Positions 37,867-46,534 of a stretch of DNA of 64,000 nucleotides are shown one piece after another. The notes beneath the pieces were generated by a model, which was given only the letters and a program-made list of their open reading frames with translations, was not told the origin of the DNA and did not search any database. Source of the DNA: Leptospira ainlahdjerensis (GTDB taxonomy: Bacteria; Spirochaetota; Leptospiria; Leptospirales; Leptospiraceae); contig NZ_JAFFPU010000024.1 of the NCBI RefSeq assembly GCF_016919175.1, forward strand, positions 124,001 to 188,000. Reading direction: 5' to 3'. Made by a program: the position numbers and the translations under genes. Numbering within the stretch: position 1 is the first letter of the stretch; each line of letters begins with the position of its first letter.

Positions 37867-38988
37867 TTAACTTTTTAAGAGCAAACCGATTTCCTTTTCC
37901 TTTCCCACTATCTGAGAAATGGAATCGAGTTGATTTTTTTTCAAAAATCGATCTAAGAATTCAAGAATACGCAACGGCAAAAACGGACCCTGATAAATAT
38001 AACCGGTATAAACTTGAACTAAGTCAGCTCCGGCTAGAATTTTTTCCAATGCCGCTTCACCGGAATCGATCCCGCCCACCCCGATGATCGGAATTCTTCC
38101 CTTCAAAAGATTATACGCAACCCGAATAAATTTGGTCGCTTTTTTTCGCAACGGTCTGCCAGAAAGACCGCCTTCTTTTTCAACATTCGGATATTTTGAA
38201 AGAAACGATTTATCGACCGTCGTGTTCGTAAGAATCACTCCGTTTAGTCTTAAACTCAAAGAGGTTTCCAACAAAGCTTCCAGATCCTTTTCTTCCATAT
38301 CGGGAGCGAACTTTACAAAGATGGGAATTCTAAAATCCTTTCCAAGTCCGGAACGAATCCCCTCTATCAAGGAAACAAAATTCTCCTGCTTTTGAAAATT
38401 CCTGAGTCCGGGTGTATTGGGGGAACTTATATTGATTACCGCATAATCCGCATAAGGCGCCAAACGTTTCAGCGTATAAACGTAGTCTTCGACCGCCTTG
38501 TCTTCCGGAACGATCTTCGTTTTTCCGGCGTTGATTCCGCGAATTTTTCCTTTATTTTGTTCGGTAAGAATTTCGAACGCGAGGTCTGCACCCGGATTAT
38601 TAAAACCCATCCGATTGATAAGAGCCTGATCTTCCGGATAACGAAAAACTCTGGGTTTCGAATTTCCAGGTTGAGCTTGTCCGGTAATCGTTCCGACCTC
38701 GACGTGACCAAAACCCATCCTGCTCAAAAAAGGATATAACTCTCCGGTTTTATCGAAACCCGCCCCCATTCCCAAGGGATTTTCAAATTCAAGGCCTGCT
38801 ACCGTGGTTTTCAATCGGTCGCTTCGATACGAAGTCATGGACTCCAGAACGGAAAGAAATCCAGGAATTTTTCGACTCACACCAAGAAGTGTCTTTGCAA
38901 GCTCATGCGCTGTCTCCGGATCTAAAGAAAGAAAAAGCGGTTTTAGAAAAGCGGTATATGCACCGTGTCTCAGTGAAGAAGAAATCAT
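37867..38988 (-). CDS. pyrD: dihydroorotate dehydrogenase (quinone), class 2
   Basis: This enzyme oxidises dihydroorotate to orotate with FMN and passes electrons to quinone at the inner membrane. The 373-residue protein has the class 2 N-terminal helices (LKPLFLSLDPETAHEL), GMGAGFDKTGE, the catalytic Ser loop in NISSPNTPGL, and the FMN-binding GVGGIDSGE and LVQVYTGYIY. It follows the ABC permease by 26 bp and is probably in that operon, an unusual setting for pyrD. Confidence 0.96.
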   Translation of the reverse strand: MISSSLRHGAYTAFLKPLFLSLDPETAHELAKTLLGVSRKIPGFLSVLESMTSYRSDRLKTTVAGLEFENPLGMGAGFDKTGELYPFLSRMGFGHVEVGTITGQAQPGNSKPRVFRYPEDQALINRMGFNNPGADLAFEILTEQNKGKIRGINAGKTKIVPEDKAVEDYVYTLKRLAPYADYAVINISSPNTPGLRNFQKQENFVSLIEGIRSGLGKDFRIPIFVKFAPDMEEKDLEALLETSLSLRLNGVILTNTTVDKSFLSKYPNVEKEGGLSGRPLRKKATKFIRVAYNLLKGRIPIIGVGGIDSGEAALEKILAGADLVQVYTGYIYQGPFLPLRILEFLDRFLKKNQLDSISQIVGKEKEIGLLLKS

Positions 38989-39014
38989 CTCTGAAACTAT
39001 TTTCTCAGCTTAGA

Positions 39015-40091
39015 TCAAGACCAGCGAAAAATTCTACTTCCCGCAAAAAGAAATACGATTCCATAAACGAGCAATTCGGCGACGACCGGAAGCGATGCAG
39101 ATAAACCCGCTCCCTCGATAAAGACCGCACGCAAAGAATCCGCCATCAAAGTAAGCGGAAGATTTCGAATGAAAGGTAGAACCGTCTCCGGAAAATTTTG
39201 ATAGGAGAAAAAAATTCCGGAGAGAACCATCATCGGGAAAGTAACCGCGTTCACCAATCCGTTTCCAACTTGAGAACTCGCGGCCCTGGACCCGATAAAC
39301 ATTCCGATACAAGCAAAAGCGAAGTTACCTGCTAGATAGATAAGTAGCGCGGCTCCGATCGAACCCTCAAAAGAATTTTCAAACGTCAAAAAAGTGAAAC
39401 TTAGGAGAATCAGAGATTCTACGGCAGTAACGACCAATCTTGTGAAAAAGAAAGAAAGTAGAAAATAGATCTTATTCATAGGAGTTGCGGACATTCTTCG
39501 CAAAAGTTTTTTCATCCTCATTTCGATAAGATTCCATCCAACCCCCCAAAGACAGGAATTCATCACTCCCATAGCGAGCATTCCTGGTACGAGATAATCG
39601 ATGTATCTTGTACCTTTCGAGTCCAAAGTTTCCACTTCAAAATCGAACTCGGATCCGTTCGAACGAATTTTCGCGAGAATCAAAAGATAGTCCCTTTGTC
39701 CGTTCGGATTTTCAGGATCAAACGAAAAGTGAATCTTACCGTTTTCCGTTTTTTCCAGAATGAGATTTATCTTTCCTCTTTTCAGATCTCGAATCGCTTC
39801 CGCTTTGGAAAGAATCAAAAATTTAAGCGAAGGCAAGGATCGGGAACTTTCGCCTTTTGACGTGGACTCTTCCTTTGAAAAATCCGCGACTTCGAGAGTT
39901 TTTCTGAGCTCTTCGAGTTTATAAGAATTTTCTAATACTGCAATTTTAACCTCTTCAGACCCTCGATTCTTAAATGCGATTCCGAGAACTCCCGCCATCG
40001 CGATCGGAAATACAAAAGCCCAAAAAAGAATACCGGGTTCCCTATAAAATTCCTTGAGCTGAATGCTCACCAATTGAAGGATTTGTTTCAT
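39015..40091 (-). CDS. ABC-2 type transporter permease
   Basis: This encodes 358 residues. The N-terminal helix (residues 20-40) is followed by a large extracytoplasmic domain of about 140 residues, then five helices: the ABC-2/YhgE-like export topology. The LVPGMLAMGVMNSCLWG and SGIFFSYQNFPETVLPFIRNLPLTLMAD segments (each shown only in part by the family) match ABC-2 exporters for drugs or lipids. It overlaps the ATPase gene by 4 bp. Together they form one exporter. Confidence 0.9.
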   Translation of the reverse strand: MKQILQLVSIQLKEFYREPGILFWAFVFPIAMAGVLGIAFKNRGSEEVKIAVLENSYKLEELRKTLEVADFSKEESTSKGESSRSLPSLKFLILSKAEAIRDLKRGKINLILEKTENGKIHFSFDPENPNGQRDYLLILAKIRSNGSEFDFEVETLDSKGTRYIDYLVPGMLAMGVMNSCLWGVGWNLIEMRMKKLLRRMSATPMNKIYFLLSFFFTRLVVTAVESLILLSFTFLTFENSFEGSIGAALLIYLAGNFAFACIGMFIGSRAASSQVGNGLVNAVTFPMMVLSGIFFSYQNFPETVLPFIRNLPLTLMADSLRAVFIEGAGLSASLPVVAELLVYGIVFLFAGSRIFRWS

Positions 40092-41041
40092 TCTTCCAGT
40101 CCTCTTCCGGTCATACTTAGAAAAAGATCGTCCAACGTCTTTTTATGGCATTCCAAATTCTTCAGTTTTTTTCCGGAAACGGAAATGGCTTGAATCAATC
40201 GGGGCAAATAATCGGTGATCGCGGAGACATAGATTCTCGCTTCCATCTTGGCCGAATCCCAAACATATTTATACATCCCGTCGGAAGGAATCAAACTCTC
40301 CGGATCGGATCCGTCTTCGATTGAAAAACGAATGATCTCCCCTCCACCGGTTCTTCCTAAAAGATCGGGTAAAGTTCCCTGGTCCAAAATTTTTCCCTTA
40401 TCCATGATGATGATTCTTTCACAAAGAGTTTCCGCCTCTTCCATATAGTGAGTTGTAAGAATCATCGTCGTTTTACTTTGTCGGAGACGATCTAAAATTT
40501 TCCACACGTCTCTTCTTGCACCCGGATCCAATCCAGTTGTCGGCTCGTCCAAAAAAAGTATTTCGGGAAAATTTAATATCGAAACTCCAAGCGCCAATCT
40601 TTGTCTTTGACCTCCCGAAAGGTGACTAACGTAAGACTTTCGCTTGTCCTCCAAATTGATCAGCTCAAGGATTTCCTCGAGTCTTTCCTTTTTACTTTTA
40701 TAAAACGTTCCGAAAAGATTGAGAGTTTCCTGAACGGTGATTCTATCCATAAACCTGGTCTCTTGTAAGGCCAATCCGATTTTGGATCGAAGAAAGGTCT
40801 CACTTTCTTCCCAAGTTGTTCCTAAGATGGATATGGACCCTTCGTCCGGCTTTTGAATTCCTTCCAACATTTCGATCAACGTAGTTTTACCCGCACCGTT
40901 CGGGCCCAAGAGCGCAACAAACTCACCCCTTTGGATAGCCAAACTCAGATCATTGACCGCGATCGTATTTTTGAAACGTTTGATCACGTTACGAACGTCG
41001 ATGACGAGGTTCGCCGACTCGATAGAATTTTTTGGATTCAA
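40088..41041 (-). CDS. ABC transporter ATP-binding protein
   Basis: This encodes 317 residues from TTG at 41041, with GAGGA 7 bases upstream; the frame is open 21 codons further up. Walker A is GPNGAGKTT, the signature is LSGGQRQR, Walker B is ILFLDEPTTGLD, and the switch His is in TTHYMEEAE. A C-terminal extension of about 90 residues (DRRA1-like) is typical of ABC-2 exporters such as CcmA/DrrA. Cotranscribed with the overlapping permease gene. Confidence 0.93.
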   Translation of the reverse strand: MNPKNSIESANLVIDVRNVIKRFKNTIAVNDLSLAIQRGEFVALLGPNGAGKTTLIEMLEGIQKPDEGSISILGTTWEESETFLRSKIGLALQETRFMDRITVQETLNLFGTFYKSKKERLEEILELINLEDKRKSYVSHLSGGQRQRLALGVSILNFPEILFLDEPTTGLDPGARRDVWKILDRLRQSKTTMILTTHYMEEAETLCERIIIMDKGKILDQGTLPDLLGRTGGGEIIRFSIEDGSDPESLIPSDGMYKYVWDSAKMEARIYVSAITDYLPRLIQAISVSGKKLKNLECHKKTLDDLFLSMTGRGLEE

Positions 41042-41112
41042 GAAATCATCCTCTTTCCTATGGATTTTAAAATTAAAAGTTCCATTCTTCGATTTCCGAA
41101 CCACTCAAAAGT

Positions 41113-41853
41113 TCAGGAGTTCTTCACAACTCTATAAATCAAGGAAGGGAAAAGGCGGAGTAAAAATCGAAGGTAACGAACCACGCCGATACCGATATAA
41201 ACTTTATCCTTTTCCAAAGCCGACAAAAATTGATCCGCCAATTCCACTGTCGTCAATTTATTCTTTCCTCGGCCCGCCGTCATCGGAGTATCTACTTGCG
41301 GGGGCAACATTTCTACTACTTGAATATTCGAACCTTCCAGTTGATAGCGAAGAGCCTCGGTAAACAGATGAAGTCCGGCCTTCGTTCCACAATAAAGAGG
41401 TGCGGATTTTTTCGGAACCAAAGCCAAACCCGAAGTCACGTTTACGATCGCGGAATTAGCGTGAACTTTTAGGATCGGAATTAGGATCGAGATCAATCGT
41501 ATCGGAATCGTTAGATTCGTTTGAATTTCTTTTTCTATGTTTAGGCTTTGATCCGAATCCTTTAGAAAATTCGGATTGAATTGAATTCCCGCGTTATTGA
41601 TCAGGATGTTAAGCGAAGGATATTTCTTTTTGATAAGCGAAATCAACTTATCAAAATCTCCCGGTTTGGTAAGATCGCATTGAATCGTTTGAACGCATGG
41701 AATGGAAGCTAGGTTGGAAAGAGATTCTTTATTTCTTCCCAAAGCAAGAACCGTATTGTTCAGAGAGGCGAATCTTTTCGCGAGTTCAAGACCGATTCCG
41801 GATGTCGCTCCGGTGATTAAGATCGTATTTCCGGAAAGTTTCATGATCCGCAT
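41113..41853 (-). CDS. short-chain dehydrogenase/reductase (DltE-like)
   Basis: This is a classical SDR: TGATSGIGLELAKRF at the N-terminus, NNAGIQFN, and the catalytic pair YCGTK with the upstream Ser in VTSGLAL. About 246 residues. The pattern of EMLPPQVDTPM resembles the DltE-type oxidoreductases. I start it at the ATG at 41853, just after AAAGGAAAG; two other in-frame starts are within 8 codons. The substrate is unknown. It lies 71 bp upstream of the ABC ATPase start. Confidence 0.9.
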   Translation of the reverse strand: MRIMKLSGNTILITGATSGIGLELAKRFASLNNTVLALGRNKESLSNLASIPCVQTIQCDLTKPGDFDKLISLIKKKYPSLNILINNAGIQFNPNFLKDSDQSLNIEKEIQTNLTIPIRLISILIPILKVHANSAIVNVTSGLALVPKKSAPLYCGTKAGLHLFTEALRYQLEGSNIQVVEMLPPQVDTPMTAGRGKNKLTTVELADQFLSALEKDKVYIGIGVVRYLRFLLRLFPSLIYRVVKNS

Positions 41854-41905
41854 ATCTTTCCTTTGCAAACGGATCGATCAAGCAATTCCCGATCGGATTT
41901 AAGAA

Positions 41906-42796
41906 TTAACTTTTACCGTAGTAACGAAGGATTTGTCTGAGCGAGGAAAGATAGGAAGGTCCGAAAAGATTGATGTGGACTAAAACCGGATAAATCTGCC
42001 AAAAAGGAATTCTATCCTTCAAATGTTCGGGATCATCCACGCCTATAAAAGAAAGAATCTGTTGCATCTCTTCGAGATTCAGAGAACTACCGAATAAATT
42101 CAACATGGCGAGATCTTGTTCGGGATGAGAAAAGGAAATCGATGGATCGATCAGATACGAATGTCCGTTTTTTCCCGTTAGAATATTTCCGGACCAAAGA
42201 TCTCCGTGAATCAATCTAGGACGGGAACGATTGAGGGACCATTCTTCCGTGAACTTTCGAAAAATATCGGTCACACTCTCTAAGTCTTTGGAAGCGATCA
42301 ACTTTCTTCCGAAAGCTAAGTCCAACTGCGGTGATAAACGACATTCCCAAAAAAATTCCTCAAAAGACGCAAACCACCGATTCTTTTGAGAAAGAGTTCC
42401 GATAAAATTGTTACGCTTCCAGCCCCAGGAGTTGCAATCCTTTTGGTAGAGCAATTTCAGACTTCGGATCAGATCTTCTCTTGCGTCTGAACTAGTTCCG
42501 GATTCGATATAATCCATCACGAGAAACCAGGAATTTCCTACCTGCACGGATCCGTAACATTCCGGGACGCGGACTCCGACTCTGTAGAGTTGTTCGAGGG
42601 ATTCTTTTTCGGTTTCCGCCATTTCTCGATTGGGAATAACTTTTATGGCAAAAGAATGGGCAGGAACCGTCACAAGATAGATTTCATTGAGGCTCGAAGA
42701 ATGCAGTGAAATTCTCGGTCTCAAGCCGGAATTCAAAATTCCCAGTCTTTCTAGACCTTCGTAGATCGCCTCTTCTAATCCTGCTTTGATGACCAA
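41906..42796 (-). CDS. fructosamine-kinase family protein
   Basis: This encodes 296 residues. The kinase-like fold has the ATP-binding Lys in FAIKVIPN, the E in the next helix, and the catalytic HGDLWSGNI with the DPSISFSHPEQDLAM metal segment. Bacterial members phosphorylate ribulosamines or related sugar amines attached to proteins, helping to remove glycation. It is upstream of and collinear with the SDR gene (52 bp gap). Confidence 0.92.
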   Translation of the reverse strand: MVIKAGLEEAIYEGLERLGILNSGLRPRISLHSSSLNEIYLVTVPAHSFAIKVIPNREMAETEKESLEQLYRVGVRVPECYGSVQVGNSWFLVMDYIESGTSSDAREDLIRSLKLLYQKDCNSWGWKRNNFIGTLSQKNRWFASFEEFFWECRLSPQLDLAFGRKLIASKDLESVTDIFRKFTEEWSLNRSRPRLIHGDLWSGNILTGKNGHSYLIDPSISFSHPEQDLAMLNLFGSSLNLEEMQQILSFIGVDDPEHLKDRIPFWQIYPVLVHINLFGPSYLSSLRQILRYYGKS

Positions 42797-42904
42797 ACTC
42801 GCTTCCTCCCGGATTAGGTCCGGTCCTATTCTCTGATTAAAAAATCGGTTCGAAAGGTTCCCGGATTGATTGAAATTTAAGAAAACGTATTATATCCGTA
42901 AGAC

Positions 42905-43834
42905 GTGATCATTCTCAAAATTCTTACCTTACTCTGTTTATGGAACGTTTCCTCTCTTTTTGCCAAAGATCCAAAGCCGATCTGGAATTATACGACCCAC
43001 GAATCGATCGAAAGGGAATCCCTTTCTTATTGGACAGATTTTTTTTCCAAATCGCATACTCTTTGTTTTACGGGAACTTATCTCAAAGCGGACGGAACTC
43101 TAAAATCTGCCCCGCTTCCGAAATCGTTCTCATCCTTGAGTCAGAGATATAAGGTCCGGTTGATTCCCTTGGTCACCGTCTATCATCCAAACGGATGGCA
43201 TTTCTTGAAAACGGAAACCGGAATAAAACGAGCCACGGAAAGCCTGGTTCAATTTATAGAACAAAATCCTAATCTCTCAGGATTGCATTTGGATATCGAA
43301 TCCATTTCAAATTCTCAAAAATCGAATTATAAAAGATTTCTAAAAGATCTCAGAAAAAAACTTCCTCAGGAAAAAATCCTGACTTTGGCTCTCTTTCCTC
43401 AGGTGGATTTTCCAAATCCGAATTCTAAAATTCACTCGGAACTTTTAAACGCGGATTTTATCGACGAGTTCGTACTCATGAGCTACGATTTCCATTCTTC
43501 GAAAACGGATCCGGGTCCGGTGACTTCCATTTCCTGGACAAAGAAGAATTTGGAATTCTTATCGAACCAAATTCCTTCCTCTAAACTTTGGTTGGGGCTT
43601 CCGCTTTACGGTTACCTTTGGAAACGAAATGGAAAGGTTCGTATCATCAGCCAAAGGGAATTCATCAAAAGGCAAAATCGTTTTAAAATCACGGAAGGAG
43701 AAGACGGTTATCTTAAGATTCAGGATTCTACGGGAATCGGTTTTATCTCGAACACGAAATCGATTCTTCAATTGCAGAAATTGATCGAAACATACCAACT
43801 TAAAGGAACAGCTTTTTGGAGAATCGGTTTTTAA
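42905..43834 (+). CDS. exported GH18-like glycosidase (YaaH/chitinase-like)
   Basis: This encodes 309 residues from GTG with a signal peptide ending at about residue 20 (SSLFA). The TIM-barrel of family 18 is visible: LSGLHLDIESIS aligns with DGxDxDxE, keeping the final D and the catalytic E but with the earlier acids changed; LMSYDFH and LWLGLPLYGYLW match later strands. Related proteins bind or hydrolyse N-acetylglucosamine glycans such as peptidoglycan. Activity is likely but the altered motif leaves some doubt. It converges on the next gene and shares a 4-bp stop overlap. Confidence 0.82.
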   Translation: MIILKILTLLCLWNVSSLFAKDPKPIWNYTTHESIERESLSYWTDFFSKSHTLCFTGTYLKADGTLKSAPLPKSFSSLSQRYKVRLIPLVTVYHPNGWHFLKTETGIKRATESLVQFIEQNPNLSGLHLDIESISNSQKSNYKRFLKDLRKKLPQEKILTLALFPQVDFPNPNSKIHSELLNADFIDEFVLMSYDFHSSKTDPGPVTSISWTKKNLEFLSNQIPSSKLWLGLPLYGYLWKRNGKVRIISQREFIKRQNRFKITEGEDGYLKIQDSTGIGFISNTKSILQLQKLIETYQLKGTAFWRIGF

Positions 43835-44541
43835 CGAAAATCGTAAACGATCTTTACGTTAAGGCTTTTTCCCTTTTCGTCGTTGATGTTCGACGTACCT
43901 TTGTATTCCATAATTCTTCTAGACTCGATATCGTAGACCATATCGATCGGTTTTACAAAAACTGAAAATAGAGCGTTGTCGATTTTCATTCTTAAGAATA
44001 AAGCGGGTTTTCCTTTGTATTCTCCCGTTTTTGTTTTGAAAACGGAAAAAGCAAACGTATCTCTTTCGACCGGAACCAAAAATCGAAAACGAATCGTTTT
44101 TCCATCGATTAAAGATTCCCAATTATTTTTTACAAAATAATCAAAACCTCCGTCCATCGAAGCCGGCTCCGAGAAGGAGATCGTTTTTTCCTCTAACGGT
44201 TTTTCCGAATTCCGTCGTGCGAATAATTTTGCGGATCCGGATTTTAAAAAGGTTCCACCTTCCAGATAACCGTCCCGTAAATCGTCCAATTGGAAATCGG
44301 GGATGGAGGGATTTTTGGAGAATTGGATTTTCTTTTTAGCAAAAACCTTTCCCTGCGGATTTTTATATTGAATCCTAGAATAGGAATGATTTCCGTTTTC
44401 CCAAATCTCTTCGTGATGATCGTAATAGAGAATTTTCCCGGATTCTAGATCCGTCGCCGTTCCAAAAAAATGCATCTTTTTTGTTTCACCAAAAATCGAA
44501 ACTGATAAATTCAAAATTAAGAATGGAATGATGATTTTCAT
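43831..44541 (-). CDS. exported protein of unknown function (DUF6134-like)
   Basis: This encodes 236 residues with a signal peptide (KIIIPFLILNLSVSIFG). The mature part is beta-rich with many Phe, Lys and Asp and a conserved-looking IRFRFLVPVERDTFAFSV. The spacing suggests an outer-face beta sandwich that binds a hydrophobic ligand. I do not recognise the family firmly. Its stop overlaps the stop of the GH18-like gene on the other strand by 4 bp. Confidence 0.7.
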   Translation of the reverse strand: MKIIIPFLILNLSVSIFGETKKMHFFGTATDLESGKILYYDHHEEIWENGNHSYSRIQYKNPQGKVFAKKKIQFSKNPSIPDFQLDDLRDGYLEGGTFLKSGSAKLFARRNSEKPLEEKTISFSEPASMDGGFDYFVKNNWESLIDGKTIRFRFLVPVERDTFAFSVFKTKTGEYKGKPALFLRMKIDNALFSVFVKPIDMVYDIESRRIMEYKGTSNINDEKGKSLNVKIVYDFR

Positions 44542-44884
44542 TTTATTTCCCTTCGAATTCCTTTTCTTAGACTTAAAAGACGGGATTTAGAAATTTATTT
44601 TTGACTCTTAAAAATATAAGAGTGAGTCCACTTTCGGATTCGAAAGAATTTTGGTAAGATTTGTTTTTCCCAAAAGCGAATGTCTTTGAGTTTAATTGGA
44701 AAATTCCTTCCTTTGAAAAATGAAAATTTGTCGGTCGGACCCCGGATTTTGCTTTCAGAATAAAAATCCGAAGAGTGAATCGACCCTACGTTTCGAATTT
44801 TATAAAAGGAAATTCTAATGAAATCAGTTCTTTTTGTAGAGTTGAAAACAGGGATCAGCTTTACACGATCCGGAAAATGAATCG
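44542..44884. other. intergenic, no supported gene
   Basis: These 343 bases lie between the exported-protein gene start and the end of the GlxA-type regulator, both on the minus strand. I see AT-rich sequence suited to a promoter for the exported protein. A plus-strand frame at 44775-45005 runs mostly antisense to the regulator and is not supported. Confidence 0.4.
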
Positions 44885-45874
44885 TTATTTAAACCGAACC
44901 GGGATTTTAATCGAATGCCGACGCCGATGTTCCAGAGGATTGATTCCGACGTATCTTTTAAAAAGGACTCGAAAAAAACCTACGTTTTCATATCCGACGG
45001 CGTAACTTATCTCTTCGATGGAATCTCCGGATTCTTCCAAACGACGCCGGGCCCATTCTATTCGAAGACGTTGCAAATATGTCGAAGGCGGATCGCCAGT
45101 CGCTTGTTTGAATCTTCTTTTTAAACTTCGAGAACTCAAGCCTACTCTTTGTGCTAAGGTTTCCATAGAAATCGGATTCGTGAATTCGTTTTCTAGAATG
45201 TCCTGCGCAGCTGCTATCGGTACATCGTCGTGGTGTTTTTGTACTGCAAAGGTCATAAAGGGCGTTTGCGAAATTCTGTCTGAATCGAGAAGGAAATGTT
45301 TCGCACATTTAAGCGCAACTTCTCTTCCAAGGGATTGTTCCAAGACGTGAAGACTAAGATCATAGAATGCGTTACTTCCGCCGGAAGTCAAAAAATTGCC
45401 TTGGTCGATCACCAGTTTGTCTACATCAAGATTTACATTCGGAAACATTCTTCGAAAAAGAGAAGCAAAGTGCCAGTGTGTTGTCGCGGATTTTCCTTCC
45501 AACAATCCCGTGGAAGCCAACAAAAAAGCCCCCGAACAAACGCTCGCGATTCGAACTCCTTGCGCCGCCGTTTCTTTCAGCCATTCTATCTCAAGCCCAC
45601 ACCTCCGTTTGATCGCGACTACGTTTGGCCCGATTGCCGGGACGATTACAAGATCCACTTTTTCGCACCGACCTACGAGATCCGGTTTGATTTGTACACT
45701 TCCATGAAGTTGCACCGGCTCCGATTGAATCGCGGCGGTACGAACTCGACATATCGGAGGTTTCCTACGCTTTTCGAGATCCATTCCCGCAAATTCAAAG
45801 AACTCGAAAAGGCCGGTAATCACGGAAGCAGGCGCTCCGGGAATCAACAGAATGACAACGTCCATATTCGGCAT
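44885..45874 (-). CDS. GlxA-family AraC-type transcriptional regulator
   Basis: This encodes 329 residues. Residues 1 to about 190 are a DJ-1/PfpI-like domain with the nucleophile-elbow Cys in ASVCSGAFLLA. Residues 225-325 are an AraC double helix-turn-helix (METLAQRVGLSSRSLKRRF; ISYAVGYENVGFFRVLFKRY). Such regulators usually activate neighbouring genes in response to small molecules. It is divergent from the DUF1304 gene, and the 150-bp gap holds repeated TTTTGGCA sites that may be its operator. Confidence 0.92.
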   Translation of the reverse strand: MPNMDVVILLIPGAPASVITGLFEFFEFAGMDLEKRRKPPICRVRTAAIQSEPVQLHGSVQIKPDLVGRCEKVDLVIVPAIGPNVVAIKRRCGLEIEWLKETAAQGVRIASVCSGAFLLASTGLLEGKSATTHWHFASLFRRMFPNVNLDVDKLVIDQGNFLTSGGSNAFYDLSLHVLEQSLGREVALKCAKHFLLDSDRISQTPFMTFAVQKHHDDVPIAAAQDILENEFTNPISMETLAQRVGLSSRSLKRRFKQATGDPPSTYLQRLRIEWARRRLEESGDSIEEISYAVGYENVGFFRVLFKRYVGINPLEHRRRHSIKIPVRFK

Positions 45875-45884
45875 TCAAAGTCTG

Positions 45885-45920
45885 TTTTGGCAGAATCACA
45901 ATAAAAACTTCATTTTGGCA
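45885..45920. promoter_or_regulatory. direct repeats between glxA-like and DUF1304 genes (possible operator)
   Basis: TTTTGGCA occurs at 45885-45892 and again at 45913-45920, 28 bases apart, close to helical phase; a partial third copy (AAATTGGCC) lies about 35 bases further on. Direct repeats with this spacing suit AraC-type dimers. Confidence 0.4.
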
Positions 45921-46024
45921 ATATTTTATGAGGCCGAATCACGTCTAAAATTGGCCTGGTTGTGCCTTTACAAAAGAATAGCCGCCTGCTAAACTACCGG
46001 AACAAATCTTTAGGAGATGATAGG

Positions 46025-46411
46025 ATGATTTTAACCGCAAGAATTCTAGCCGGCATCGTAGGTGCACTTCACGTTTGGATATTTCTCATGGAAAGCGTTC
46101 TTTGGATGCGTCCGGCAATTCACAGACGTTTTGGCGTTACGGACAAAAAGTTAGCCGAGGCAATGAAGGGTGTTTTTCTAAACCAAGGTTTTTATAATCT
46201 TTTTCTCGCAATCGGAGTTCTTTACGGAGCGCTCTTCTTCGAAGTTCACGCGAATTTTGCACCGGCAATTATGATCTTTTCTTGCCTTTCCGTTTTTGGA
46301 GCGGGCCTCGTCCTTTTTGCTTCCAAACCAGCTATGGCCCGCGCCGCGATTATTCAAGGTTTACCGCCTTTGATCGCAATCGTGCTAATCGGAGTTTCAA
46401 TTTACGGTTGA
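46025..46411 (+). CDS. DUF1304 membrane protein
   Basis: This encodes 128 residues with four hydrophobic helices. The DUF1304 pattern is clear: HVWIFLMESVLWMRP, FLNQGFYNLFLAIG and a final helix pair. Function is unknown. I start it at the ATG at 46025, with AGGAG a few bases upstream; the frame is open 21 codons further up. It is paired with the divergent GlxA-type gene, and a strong terminator follows 10 bases after the stop. Confidence 0.88.
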   Translation: MILTARILAGIVGALHVWIFLMESVLWMRPAIHRRFGVTDKKLAEAMKGVFLNQGFYNLFLAIGVLYGALFFEVHANFAPAIMIFSCLSVFGAGLVLFASKPAMARAAIIQGLPPLIAIVLIGVSIYG

Positions 46412-46421
46412 TCGATAGAAA

Positions 46422-46460
46422 AATCCGGAGCAGGTTTGAACCTTTCCGGATTCGTTTTTT
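46422..46460 (+). terminator. rho-independent terminator after the DUF1304 gene
   Basis: AATCCGGA, then an inner AGGTT-TG-AACCT hairpin, then TCCGGATT and CGTTTTTT. A long, nested stem with a U tract. Confidence 0.9.
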
Positions 46461-46534
46461 CAGTTCGCTTGAAATACATTAGAATTTTATAATTCTTTTT
46501 GTAATTCGAGTTTCGACCATTCTTTCTTTTTGAG

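Noticed and set aside
45296..45904. 202-codon plus-strand frame
   Set aside because: It is antisense to the GlxA-type regulator, whose domains are complete.
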